A DNA stretch of 64,000 nt from Clostridium paridis (lineage in GTDB: Bacteria > Bacillota > Clostridia > Clostridiales > Clostridiaceae), in the NCBI RefSeq assembly GCF_016765615.1, contig NZ_JAESWA010000010.1:62001-126000 (forward strand), in the 5' to 3' direction. The stretch's first letter is position 1; every line of letters starts with the position of its first letter. Below are positions 16,237 to 24,465 of this stretch, piece by piece. Made by a program: the position numbers and the translations under genes. The notes under the pieces were generated by a model. It did no database searches. It was not told where the DNA came from and worked only from the letters and a program-made list of their open reading frames with translations.

Positions 16237-18021
16237 TTGAAACAGTTAGAATATCCATTTGATAGTTCGTATATATTGAAGAAAAAAAAGGCTATTAAAA
16301 GAGAACTGTTAAAAAATGAGGATTTTATTGAAAAAAGAATTGCTCTATTAAGTGGTTCCACTATAGGAGACATTAAAAACATTATTGAATTATTTTTACT
16401 TAATCATGGGATTAAGCCAATTTTCTATGAAGGTTCATATTCCAGATTTTATGAGGATGTAATGTATGATGATGGGGTTTTAAAAGAGTTTAATCCTGAT
16501 ATTATATATATTGTAACTTCAAACAGGAATATTAACTTATATCCTGACATCAATGATACAGATTCACAGATTAATCAAAAGCTTGAGGATACCTTTGGTA
16601 AGTTTGAAGCAGTTTGGCAGAAAGTCTCCCAAGACTTTAATTGCACAATTATTCAGAATAACTTTGAATTGCCGTTTTTTAGAGTGCTTGGTAATAAGGA
16701 TGCAGTATTGCTGAGTGGCAGAGTTAATTTTATCACTAGGTTAAATATGAAGTTTAGTGAATATGCTAGGAACAATAGGGACTTTTACATAAATGATATC
16801 AATTATCTATCTTGTTGGTACGGTCTTGAGAGATGGTCTGATCCTTCATATTGGTATCTTTATAAATATGCCTTAAATATTGATGCAATACCACTTTTAT
16901 GCCATAGTGTGGCGAATATAATTAAATCAGTATATGGAAAAAATAAAAAAAGTATTGTTGTTGATCTTGATAATACCTTGTGGGGTGGAGTTATTGGTGA
17001 TATTGGAGAGGGTGAAATTGACCTTGGTAATGAAACTCCTACAGGGATGGCATTTATGGAGTTTCAAAATTATATTAAACAAGTAAGTCAACTTGGAATT
17101 TTGCTAAATGTAGCATCTAAGAATGAATACGATAACGCAATAAAAGGGCTTAATCATAATTTTAGTTTATTAAAGCCAGAAGATTTTATTTGTTTAAAAA
17201 TAAATTGGAATGATAAAAATATCAGCATAGCAGAAATTGCTAGAGATCTGAATATTTTACCTAATAGTTTAGTCTTTATAGATGATAATCCTGCTGAAAG
17301 AGAGATTATCACTCAAAGTATCCCAGAGGTATCAGTACCTGAAATGACATCTCCAGAAAAATATTTAGATGTTCTCGATAAATCAGGATTTTTTGAAGTT
17401 ACCAACCTCTCAGAGGATGATAGGATGAGAAATAATTTTTACAAAGGCAATACTAATCGTGATAAGTTAAAATATAACTTTACGAATTATGAAGAATATC
17501 TTAAATCGTTAGAAATGGTTTGTGAAGTTGGCAGGTTTAGCCCTAGTAATATTGAACGTATTACACAGTTATTTAATAAGACAAACCAATTCAATCTAAC
17601 AACAAGAAGATATACGAACTTAGAGATTGTCGATATTATGAATGGGATAAATTATGTATGCATATATGCGAGGTTAAAAGATAAGTTTGGAGATAATGGG
17701 ATAGCATCTTGCCTCATAGCAAAGATAGATGGAGATACAATAGAAATAGAATCATGGGTTATGAGTTGCAGAGTATTTAAACGAAATCTTGAGTATGTGG
17801 TGTTTGATCGCCTTGTTGAAGAGGCTAATAAACTAAATATTTCTAGAATATTGGGATTTTATTTTAAAAGTGCTAAAAACTCTATGGTAAAAGATTTTTA
17901 TGGAACCTTGGGCTTTGAAGAGTGTTATAAAGATGAAGAAAAGAGCGTTTGGAATTTTGGAGTATCGCCAAATTACTCTTCAAAAAACAATGTTATTAAA
18001 ATAAGTAATAATGAAGAATGA
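16237..18021 (+). CDS. FkbH-like HAD-IIIC protein with C-terminal GNAT-like domain
   Basis: A 594-residue protein. An N-terminal domain (about 1-235) resembles the SGNH-like half of FkbH proteins. The HAD core has motif I VVDLDNTLWGGVIGD (DLDNT at 243-247), motif II VASKNEYDNA and motif III FIDDNPAEREI. A GNAT-like tail (about 440-575) includes LKDKFGDNGIASCLIAKI. FkbH proteins take a glyceryl group from 1,3-bisphosphoglycerate, dephosphorylate it and load it on an acyl carrier protein; an ACP gene lies two genes downstream. The start is TTG after GAGGTG. No dehydrogenases of the methoxymalonyl-ACP route are present, so the loaded group is probably used directly. Confidence 0.88.
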   Translation: MKQLEYPFDSSYILKKKKAIKRELLKNEDFIEKRIALLSGSTIGDIKNIIELFLLNHGIKPIFYEGSYSRFYEDVMYDDGVLKEFNPDIIYIVTSNRNINLYPDINDTDSQINQKLEDTFGKFEAVWQKVSQDFNCTIIQNNFELPFFRVLGNKDAVLLSGRVNFITRLNMKFSEYARNNRDFYINDINYLSCWYGLERWSDPSYWYLYKYALNIDAIPLLCHSVANIIKSVYGKNKKSIVVDLDNTLWGGVIGDIGEGEIDLGNETPTGMAFMEFQNYIKQVSQLGILLNVASKNEYDNAIKGLNHNFSLLKPEDFICLKINWNDKNISIAEIARDLNILPNSLVFIDDNPAEREIITQSIPEVSVPEMTSPEKYLDVLDKSGFFEVTNLSEDDRMRNNFYKGNTNRDKLKYNFTNYEEYLKSLEMVCEVGRFSPSNIERITQLFNKTNQFNLTTRRYTNLEIVDIMNGINYVCIYARLKDKFGDNGIASCLIAKIDGDTIEIESWVMSCRVFKRNLEYVVFDRLVEEANKLNISRILGFYFKSAKNSMVKDFYGTLGFEECYKDEEKSVWNFGVSPNYSSKNNVIKISNNEE

Positions 18022-18032
18022 GGTGTGTAACT

Positions 18033-18941
18033 ATGCAAAAATTAGTTTCATCATTAGTTGATAATATTATCAAGGAAAATGTTTTTCAGGAAAAGTTTAT
18101 TAAAAAGTCTTTGGCGGAACTAACTGAAAATGAATATGCAGAATTTGAGGAGTATATATCCTTCTTTATCAGTCAAGGTGATGATATAGAGTCAATTGCA
18201 GAGGCATATTTAACCTTTGTTACTGATACATTTGCAGAATTAACTTATTTTATTCAGTCAGGGCACTATAGATATTCTACTTTTGATGAAGTAGCAGGAA
18301 GTGTATATTACAATAGTGAATATATGCGAAAATATATGATTGGTTTAGGAATATCAACTTATCTTTGGCCTAATCACAGGAATATATATAGATGGTTTCA
18401 GAAAAGCATTCCACAAAATAAGCAGGGTAAGTACCTGGAAATAGGACCAGGCCATGGAAAGTACTATATATATTCGATAATGAATACGAATTTTGATTTT
18501 TATGAAGCAGTTGATATTTCGGCTTCCAGTGTTGAAATGACTCGCAAACTAGCAGAGTTTTTCGTTAAAGATACAAAAAATAATTATTCTGTTATTGAGA
18601 AAGATTTTTTTGTTATTGAAGAAGAGAAACAATATGACGCAGTTATCATGGGAGAGGTTTTAGAGCATGTTGAGCAACCTCTGAGTTTTATGAAAAAAAT
18701 TCATAAGATCACTTCTGATGATGCTTTTATATATATTACAACAGCAATAAATGCTCCTGCTGTAGATCATATATATCATTTTAAAACAGTGGATGAAGTA
18801 TATGAAATGATGAAGGAAGCTGGCTTTAAAGTTATAAGTAGCTTTTATGAAAGTTCAAATGGAAAACCTATAGAAAAAGCTATAAAAAATAAAGAGTGCA
18901 TAAATATTGCATTAATCTTAGAAAAGGAAATGGTGAAATAG
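18033..18941 (+). CDS. SAM-dependent methyltransferase
   Basis: A 302-residue class I methyltransferase. Motif I is YLEIGPGHGKYY (about residue 135), the acidic end of strand 2 is EAVDIS, and the motif IV-V region is AVIMGEVLEHVEQP, typical of the methyltransf_11/23 type. An N-terminal 120-residue helical extension of unknown role precedes the fold. I chose 18033 because GAGGTGTG lies before it; the frame back to 18018 overlaps the preceding stop. It may methylate the ACP-bound group or a sugar; this is inferred from the cluster. Confidence 0.85.
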   Translation: MQKLVSSLVDNIIKENVFQEKFIKKSLAELTENEYAEFEEYISFFISQGDDIESIAEAYLTFVTDTFAELTYFIQSGHYRYSTFDEVAGSVYYNSEYMRKYMIGLGISTYLWPNHRNIYRWFQKSIPQNKQGKYLEIGPGHGKYYIYSIMNTNFDFYEAVDISASSVEMTRKLAEFFVKDTKNNYSVIEKDFFVIEEEKQYDAVIMGEVLEHVEQPLSFMKKIHKITSDDAFIYITTAINAPAVDHIYHFKTVDEVYEMMKEAGFKVISSFYESSNGKPIEKAIKNKECINIALILEKEMVK

Positions 18942-18942
18942 A

Positions 18943-19182
18943 ATGGATAGAAATGTTATATTAGAGAAGGTTCAGGAAATTTTTAGAGATTGTTTTGATG
19001 ATGAGAGTCTTATTCTGTCTTGGGATACAAATTCAGATGATATTGAAGATTGGGATTCTTTAGCGCAGGTTAATATAATTGTATCTCTTGAAAAAGTATT
19101 TAGTATTAAATTTTCAGTTGATGAAATTATTAAATTACAATCTGTTGGTGATATAGTCGATACTATAGCAAAGAAATTATAA
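18943..19182 (+). CDS. acyl carrier protein
   Basis: A 79-residue ACP of normal length. The phosphopantetheine attachment serine is S39 in DWDSLAQVNIIVSLE. It starts one base after the methyltransferase stop and is followed by the VOC gene after 13 bases, so it is co-translated. It is too specialised in context to be the fatty acid ACP and is the probable partner of the FkbH-like protein. No phosphopantetheinyl transferase is encoded nearby, so a housekeeping enzyme must activate it. Confidence 0.92.
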   Translation: MDRNVILEKVQEIFRDCFDDESLILSWDTNSDDIEDWDSLAQVNIIVSLEKVFSIKFSVDEIIKLQSVGDIVDTIAKKL

Positions 19183-19195
19183 ATAGGGGGAAGAT

Positions 19196-19588
19196 ATGAA
19201 AATTCATCATATTGGATATCTTGTTGCTTCAGTAGAAGAATCAATAGCTGAGTTTGAAAAATTGGGTTATATAAGTGTTTCTAATACAATTTACGATGAA
19301 GCCCGTGAAATAAACATATGTTTTGTAAAAAATATGGATACAGTGATCGAACTCGTAAGCCCTGTAGGCAAATCATCTGTAGTATATAACCTTTATAAAA
19401 AAATGAAAAGCTCACCTTATCATATATGTTATGAAAGTAACAATTTAAAGCAAGATATAAATAAGTTGTGCAGTGAAGGATATACGGTTATCAGCAACTT
19501 ATCGCCTGCAGTAGCTATAGAAAATAGAAATGTTGTATTTTTATACAATAATAAGTTAGGACTTATTGAATTAGTAGAGAATAGTTAA
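19196..19588 (+). CDS. VOC-superfamily (glyoxalase/epimerase-like) protein
   Basis: A 130-residue protein with two beta-alpha-beta-beta-beta modules. Candidate metal ligands are in KIHHIGYLV at the start, the IELVSP glutamate, the PYHICYES histidine and the final GLIELVE glutamate, as in methylmalonyl-CoA epimerase. It directly follows the ACP, so it may epimerise or isomerise the ACP-bound acyl group. This role is inferred; the fold assignment is firm. Confidence 0.83.
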   Translation: MKIHHIGYLVASVEESIAEFEKLGYISVSNTIYDEAREINICFVKNMDTVIELVSPVGKSSVVYNLYKKMKSSPYHICYESNNLKQDINKLCSEGYTVISNLSPAVAIENRNVVFLYNNKLGLIELVENS

Positions 19589-19613
19589 ATATTATTTGGT
19601 TTGAGAGGTATGT

Positions 19614-20627
19614 ATGGGATATCAAGATATTGTAATTAGAAAAGCTGGAATTAATGATATTGATAATATAATAGAGTTTATTAAGATTAATTGGCAGCAG
19701 GATCATATTTTTGTTAAGGAACGTGGCCTTTTTGAGTATCAGCATCTTATTGATAATAATTTCAATTTTATTGTTGCAGAAGATGCTTTTACAAATACCT
19801 TATGTGGGATATGTGGATATATTCCAAGTAATAACTCTAGTAACAATAAAACTATGTGGGGGGCGATATTAAAAGTAATTAAGAATGGCTCTCCAACACT
19901 AGGAATAAAACTTTTGAATTATATTGCCAATTTATCTGATTGTAGTATATTTGCGGGATGCGGTATTAATGCAAGAACCATCCCAATATATGATTTTATG
20001 GGATATTCTACAGGTAAACTTGAACATTATTATAGGCTGGATAATAGAGAAACGTATCAAGTGGCAGTAATAAATAATAAGAAAATTGCTGATGTAAAGT
20101 ATACTAATTTTAAATTAATAAGACTGGATACATATGCAGATTTTTTAAGAGCATTTAATATAGAAGAATATAAAAATCGTAAGCCGTACAAAGATAATTG
20201 GTATATATGTAGAAGATATTATGACTATCCTATATATAAGTATCATGTTTATGGAATACAAAATGAAAATAATGAAATCAAATCCATTTTAGTAGCGAGA
20301 GAAACATTCCAAAATGGAGTGAAACTGCTTAGGGTTGTTGATTTTATAGGTAGAGATGATGATCTTGACAGTATTTCATCAGAAATACAGAGATTAATTG
20401 ATGAAAATGAGTATGAGTATATAGATTTTTATTGTCATGGAATTGATGAGGTTCATTTGAAAAATGCAGGATTTGAAAGACGAACACAAGAAGATAATAA
20501 TATTATCCCGAATTATTTTGGTCCATTTTTACAGAAGAACATAGATATATATTTCTTCACAAATGAATGTGAAAATTTTTATATGTTTAAAGCAGATGGT
20601 GATCAAGATAGACCAAGTTTCATCTAG
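19614..20627 (+). CDS. GNAT-like acyltransferase
   Basis: A 337-residue protein. The first 150 residues look like a GNAT domain (IVIRKAGINDIDNIIEFIKINW, then a central strand and a GIKLLNYIAN helix). The C-terminal half is a second, weaker domain. GNAT proteins of this size are common in clostridial surface-glycan and flagellin loci, where they acylate amino sugars. Here it is the natural candidate for moving the ACP-bound group to its acceptor. AGAGGT precedes the ATG at 19614. Confidence 0.72.
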   Translation: MGYQDIVIRKAGINDIDNIIEFIKINWQQDHIFVKERGLFEYQHLIDNNFNFIVAEDAFTNTLCGICGYIPSNNSSNNKTMWGAILKVIKNGSPTLGIKLLNYIANLSDCSIFAGCGINARTIPIYDFMGYSTGKLEHYYRLDNRETYQVAVINNKKIADVKYTNFKLIRLDTYADFLRAFNIEEYKNRKPYKDNWYICRRYYDYPIYKYHVYGIQNENNEIKSILVARETFQNGVKLLRVVDFIGRDDDLDSISSEIQRLIDENEYEYIDFYCHGIDEVHLKNAGFERRTQEDNNIIPNYFGPFLQKNIDIYFFTNECENFYMFKADGDQDRPSFI

Positions 20628-20640
20628 GAGGACTTTGAAT

Positions 20641-21600
20641 GTGGATAATAATGTAACAATAGTAATGTACCATTACGTGAGGGATTTAATTAATAGTAGG
20701 TACCCAGAAATTAAAGGTTTAGATTTAAATTACTTTAGGCAACAGATTGAGTTTTTTTCATCAAAGTATACAATCATATCAATGGAGCAGTTCATTGATA
20801 ACATGGAAAACAAGACGAAGTTACCACCTAATAGTATGATGCTAACCTTTGATGATGGTTTTATAGATCATTATACAAATGTTTTTCCGATACTTTCTCA
20901 AAATAAGATATCAGGAAGTTTTTATGTTCCGGCGGAAGTACTGTCATGTGACAAAGTTCTTGATGTTCATAAGATTCATTATATTTTAGCAAGTACAAGC
21001 ACTAAAACTATTATGAAAGATTTATTTTCATTACTAAACTTCTATAGAGGTAAGGAGTTTGAATTTGATTCTAATGAGAGTATATATAGTAAGTTAGCGC
21101 TGATAGGAAGATTTGATGATAAAGATACCATATTTATAAAGAGGCTTTTACAGGTAGAGCTACCTGAAAAGTTGAGAGGTATTCTAGTAAACGAATTATT
21201 TAAAAAATATATTGCAATAGATGAAGAATCTTTTTCTAAGGAGCTATATATAAGTTACGATCAAATTAAGTTAATGAAAAAATGTGGTATGCATTTCGGA
21301 ATACATGGATATAGACACTATTGGTTAGAAAAATTGCATCTTAATGAGGCTAAAACTGATATTAGAAAATCATTGGATTTTTATAGTGACATTATAGATA
21401 GCAAAAGTTGGACAATCAGTTATCCATATGGGTCAAGAAATGAGGAGTTAGTAGAGTTTGTTAAAAGCGCCAACTGTAAGGTTGGACTTACGACGGAAGT
21501 AAGAATAGCAAATCTATCGAAGGATTGTATGCTCAATCTCCCCAGACTAGATACAAACGATTTTCCACCTAAAAGCAATAACTATCTCAATCATTATTAA
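20641..21600 (+). CDS. polysaccharide deacetylase (NodB/CE4 family)
   Basis: A 320-residue CE4-family protein. The catalytic Asp pair is in MLTFDDGFIDHY (near residue 80), a HGYRHYW histidine motif follows near 225 and the TISYPYGSRNEE motif near 260. There is no signal peptide, so it acts on a cytoplasmic sugar precursor rather than on the wall. I chose GTG at 20641, nine bases after AGGAGG; the longer frame would overlap the GNAT gene by 65 bases. Removing an N-acetyl group would free an amine for a new acyl group, which fits the neighbouring acyl carrier genes. Confidence 0.88.
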   Translation: MDNNVTIVMYHYVRDLINSRYPEIKGLDLNYFRQQIEFFSSKYTIISMEQFIDNMENKTKLPPNSMMLTFDDGFIDHYTNVFPILSQNKISGSFYVPAEVLSCDKVLDVHKIHYILASTSTKTIMKDLFSLLNFYRGKEFEFDSNESIYSKLALIGRFDDKDTIFIKRLLQVELPEKLRGILVNELFKKYIAIDEESFSKELYISYDQIKLMKKCGMHFGIHGYRHYWLEKLHLNEAKTDIRKSLDFYSDIIDSKSWTISYPYGSRNEELVEFVKSANCKVGLTTEVRIANLSKDCMLNLPRLDTNDFPPKSNNYLNHY

Positions 21601-21830
21601 GAGGTAATAGCTCAATTGGAAATAATAAGTTTTATAATTGGTTTATATTGTGATTGTATAAGTGAACAAGCGTAATAAGGATAATATTAGTGAATTATTT
21701 TGCAACACTATATTTAAAAGTAAACTATTAATTTGATAGGGAAGTCAATGAGAAGATGCGTAAATATTCGAAAGATACAATTGGGAGGCTTATTGAAAAA
21801 TCACTTATTATAAAAATTGCACTTACAAGT

Positions 21831-21855
21831 GATACGGTGAACCGCACCACAAATG
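21831..21855 (+). repeat. dispersed hairpin repeat core
   Basis: GATACGGTGAACCGCACCAC followed by AAATG matches the apical ACGGTGAACCG of the repeats at 991-1066 and 6142-6217; the outer stem is lost. Confidence 0.45.
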
Positions 21856-21910
21856 ATGTAGACTATGAACTAAATAAACTCAATTAATATATATATTTAT
21901 TATATGGCTT

Positions 21911-21971
21911 AAAAAGCCTTCTTGTGGCGTATAAACTTAAAGGTAAATTACGTTGCAAGAAGGCTTTTATT
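21911..21971 (+). terminator. terminator of the fkbH-like operon
   Basis: AAAAAGCCTTCTTG pairs with CAAGAAGGCTTTT (21911-21924 with 21956-21968) followed by more T. It lies about 310 bases after the deacetylase stop, leaving a long 3' tail. Confidence 0.75.
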
Positions 21972-22076
21972 TTTATAGGAATAGTTTGCTAATTTTATTA
22001 TTGGTAAACGTAGCCGATTATAACTAATTTAGTCTTAGTAAAAAAACAAAATTTACAAACGCATCTCAGAGGTTCT

Positions 22077-22105
22077 TATGGTATAATATTGATTATATGG
22101 GTAAA
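22077..22105 (+). repeat. 29-bp repeat, copy 2
   Basis: Same segment as 13895-13923 with a single G-to-A difference. It contains TATAAT, but no matching -35 is seen at 16-18 bases, so promoter function is unproven. Confidence 0.55.
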
Positions 22106-22181
22106 AGATATCAAAATTCATAAAAAATCCATTATATACTAAATAACACGATACAACAAAAGCTTAATGGTAGGTGTAGCT

Positions 22182-23525
22182 ATGATAATAAATAATAATC
22201 TAAATGCGATAAATATATATAATCAATTAAAAAAGGCGAGCAATAATAAATCTAAGCATATAGAAAAGTTAAGTTCAGGATTAAAAGTAAATAGAGCAGC
22301 AGATGATTCTGCTGGACTTGCTATTTCTGAAAAGATGAGAAGCCAAATTAGGGGTTTAGATATGGCATTCAAAAACATGAACGATGGAATTTCATTTTTT
22401 AATGTTGGTGATGGTGCACTAGAAGAAGTTTCACAAATGCTCATTCGAATTAGAGAGTTAGCAGTACAAGCAAGCAATGACACCCTTACAGATTCAGATA
22501 GAGAACAAATAGACGATGAATCAGGACAATTAATTAGTGAGATAGATAGAATTAGTAATGATACAGAATTTAATACTATTAATATATTTAAACCAGGCCA
22601 ACCTATACTTAAAACTATTACAGTAACTAAAGCGCTTGGAGCCATGGTCTCCAATTATACACTTGAAGACGTTACAATTAAAAATATTATTAATGATGCG
22701 TCTGTAAATGTAGCAGATGTTCAAAACTTTTACATTACTAAAGTTGACGGAACAACTACAACTGTTTCTTTTGATCTAGGCAAGTCAATAAAGGATAATG
22801 TTGACCCAACCTTTGATGGCTTCGCACATAATATGTATGAAGCTGATGGAACTATTACTCAAGCTAACAAAGATAAATTTCTAGATACTTTTGTTAAAGG
22901 ATTGCAAGCCGGTTTTGATGCAAACATGTCTCCATCGACAAAAATAGGGGGGTATTTTGATTCAAATAACAAAATGGTCTTTACCTTTGAAGATTTTTCA
23001 AATATAACAATGGCTTGTAATACAGCATCTAGTCAAAGTTTTGGACATGGTTTTTTACACAGTATGTTCAATTCTAGCAGTTTTCAACAAAATACAACCA
23101 CAACAACTACTACCATAGCAGAGTATGATAAGAGGCATCTTTATATTCAAGCTGGTGCAAATTCAAATGAGATTGTAGACTTCGAATGGGATGTATTAGA
23201 TTCTAAAGTAATGAAAATTAATGATTTAAAATTAAAATCATTAACAGAAGCACAAAAGGCTATTGATCAGTGTGATAAAGCAACGAATTATGTTCTTAAT
23301 ATTCGTTCAACAATGGGTGCATACACAAATCGATTAGAACACGGAATAAAAAACGTTGACACATCATCTAGAAATCTATCTTCATCTGAAAGTGAGATAA
23401 GGGATGCAGACATGGCAAAGGAAATGATAGAAATGAGTAAAAATAGTATACTTGAGCAGGTTGCACAATCTTTATTGTCACAAGCAAACCAATTACCAAA
23501 TAAGGTCTTAGAATTATTAAGGTAG
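22182..23525 (+). CDS. flagellin
   Basis: A 447-residue flagellin, the filament subunit. The conserved D0/D1 N-terminus reads IINNNLNAINIYNQL then KLSSGLKVNRAADDSAGLAI, and the C-terminal coiled-coil ends in DADMAKEMIEMSKNSILEQV and a normal hydrophobic tail. The central domain (about 135-345) is variable and contains a seven-threonine run near 310, a plausible O-glycosylation region. ATG at 22182 gives the usual MIINNN start. Its position after an ACP/deacetylase/acyltransferase operon suggests those genes decorate it, as flagellin genes often sit beside their modification genes. Confidence 0.95.
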   Translation: MIINNNLNAINIYNQLKKASNNKSKHIEKLSSGLKVNRAADDSAGLAISEKMRSQIRGLDMAFKNMNDGISFFNVGDGALEEVSQMLIRIRELAVQASNDTLTDSDREQIDDESGQLISEIDRISNDTEFNTINIFKPGQPILKTITVTKALGAMVSNYTLEDVTIKNIINDASVNVADVQNFYITKVDGTTTTVSFDLGKSIKDNVDPTFDGFAHNMYEADGTITQANKDKFLDTFVKGLQAGFDANMSPSTKIGGYFDSNNKMVFTFEDFSNITMACNTASSQSFGHGFLHSMFNSSSFQQNTTTTTTTIAEYDKRHLYIQAGANSNEIVDFEWDVLDSKVMKINDLKLKSLTEAQKAIDQCDKATNYVLNIRSTMGAYTNRLEHGIKNVDTSSRNLSSSESEIRDADMAKEMIEMSKNSILEQVAQSLLSQANQLPNKVLELLR

Positions 23526-23558
23526 AAGTTGTACAATGTAAAAATAAGGAGTATTTAT

Positions 23559-24257
23559 ATGAATAGGTTGAAGTTTTTAGGTAGAGGTTCAGGGTATCAT
23601 TCTATAGAAGCGAATACATCAGCATACATTAAAGAAAATAAAACGCTATTATTAATTGACTGTGGAGAAACTGTATTTAAGAAGATTTTAGAGAAAAACT
23701 TAATGGACGGAATTGAAGAAGTTCATATTTTAATAACACATATGCATTCAGATCATATTGGGTCATTAGGTGGATTTGTTGGATTTTGTTATTGGAAGTA
23801 TAAAATAATTTCAAAAGTGTATTTTAGTGAAAAAGAAAGAATGAAATTATATTTAGAGTTACTAGGATTAAAAGAAAATGAGAGTTTTACGGTGCTAGAT
23901 TCTAATAATAGAATTGAATCATTAAGTTTAAATATAAATTCAAAATTGACGAAACATGTGAAAGCTCTTAATACTTATTCTTATACTTTAAAGTTTGATA
24001 TAGGAAATAGTATCTTTTATAGTGGAGATACTTATGAGACTAACATTGATATAGTTGATTTTTTAAAGGATGGAAATTTAGTATATCATGATACATGTAT
24101 AGATGATTCAAAAGACAACGTTCATACGTCATTAAGAAGGCTATGTGAATTAGTGCCTAAAGAATATAGAAATCAAGTTTATTGTATTCACATCGATGGA
24201 GAAAATTTTATTGAAGAGAGTAAAAAACAAGGGTTTAATATAGTTAATATTAATTAA
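23559..24257 (+). CDS. metallo-beta-lactamase-fold hydrolase
   Basis: A 232-residue MBL-fold protein close to the tRNase Z/ribonuclease BN group. The metal site is THMHSDHIGS (near residue 66), an Asp follows in YSGDTYETN (near 160), and HDTCIDD and VHTSL lie downstream. It lacks a long exosite, so it may be a general phosphodiesterase. AAGGAG precedes the start. The gap to flagellin is only 33 bases with no terminator, so the two are co-transcribed. A terminator follows at once. Confidence 0.85.
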   Translation: MNRLKFLGRGSGYHSIEANTSAYIKENKTLLLIDCGETVFKKILEKNLMDGIEEVHILITHMHSDHIGSLGGFVGFCYWKYKIISKVYFSEKERMKLYLELLGLKENESFTVLDSNNRIESLSLNINSKLTKHVKALNTYSYTLKFDIGNSIFYSGDTYETNIDIVDFLKDGNLVYHDTCIDDSKDNVHTSLRRLCELVPKEYRNQVYCIHIDGENFIEESKKQGFNIVNIN

Positions 24258-24258
24258 G

Positions 24259-24296
24259 AAAAAGTGCAACTCTTTATAGGGTGAGGCACTTTTTTC
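24259..24296 (+). terminator. terminator of the flagellin/MBL unit
   Basis: AAAAAGTGC / GCACTTTTTT (24259-24267 with 24286-24295), directly after the MBL-gene stop. Confidence 0.85.
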
Positions 24297-24465
24297 TTTG
24301 ACTTTAACTTCTATATCAATATCAAGAAAGGTAATCTTAAATTTAAAATAATGCAAAGAACTCACTTATTACTGATACAGATAACTATTCCACAAGTAAA
24401 GCGATTCTCAAAACATAATATTAAAGAAAAATGGAACACTAAGGATTAGATTACTAAAGGAAGGG

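Larger units (their letters stand above)
21601..22181. other. intergenic region upstream of flagellin
   Basis: No gene is visible. It holds a degenerate hairpin-repeat core (21831-21855), a terminator (21911-21971) and the second 29-bp repeat (22077-22105). A GCCGATTA at 22013-22020 resembles a sigma-D -10 element, but no TAAA lies at the right distance. Confidence 0.5.

Noticed and set aside
20563-20640. N-terminal extension of the deacetylase overlapping the GNAT gene
   Set aside because: AGGAGG sits nine bases before GTG 20641, and the extension would overlap the upstream gene without any RBS.
22013-22020. GCCGATTA as a sigma-D flagellin promoter
   Set aside because: No TAAA -35 element lies about 15 bases upstream, so the match is only to half of the promoter.
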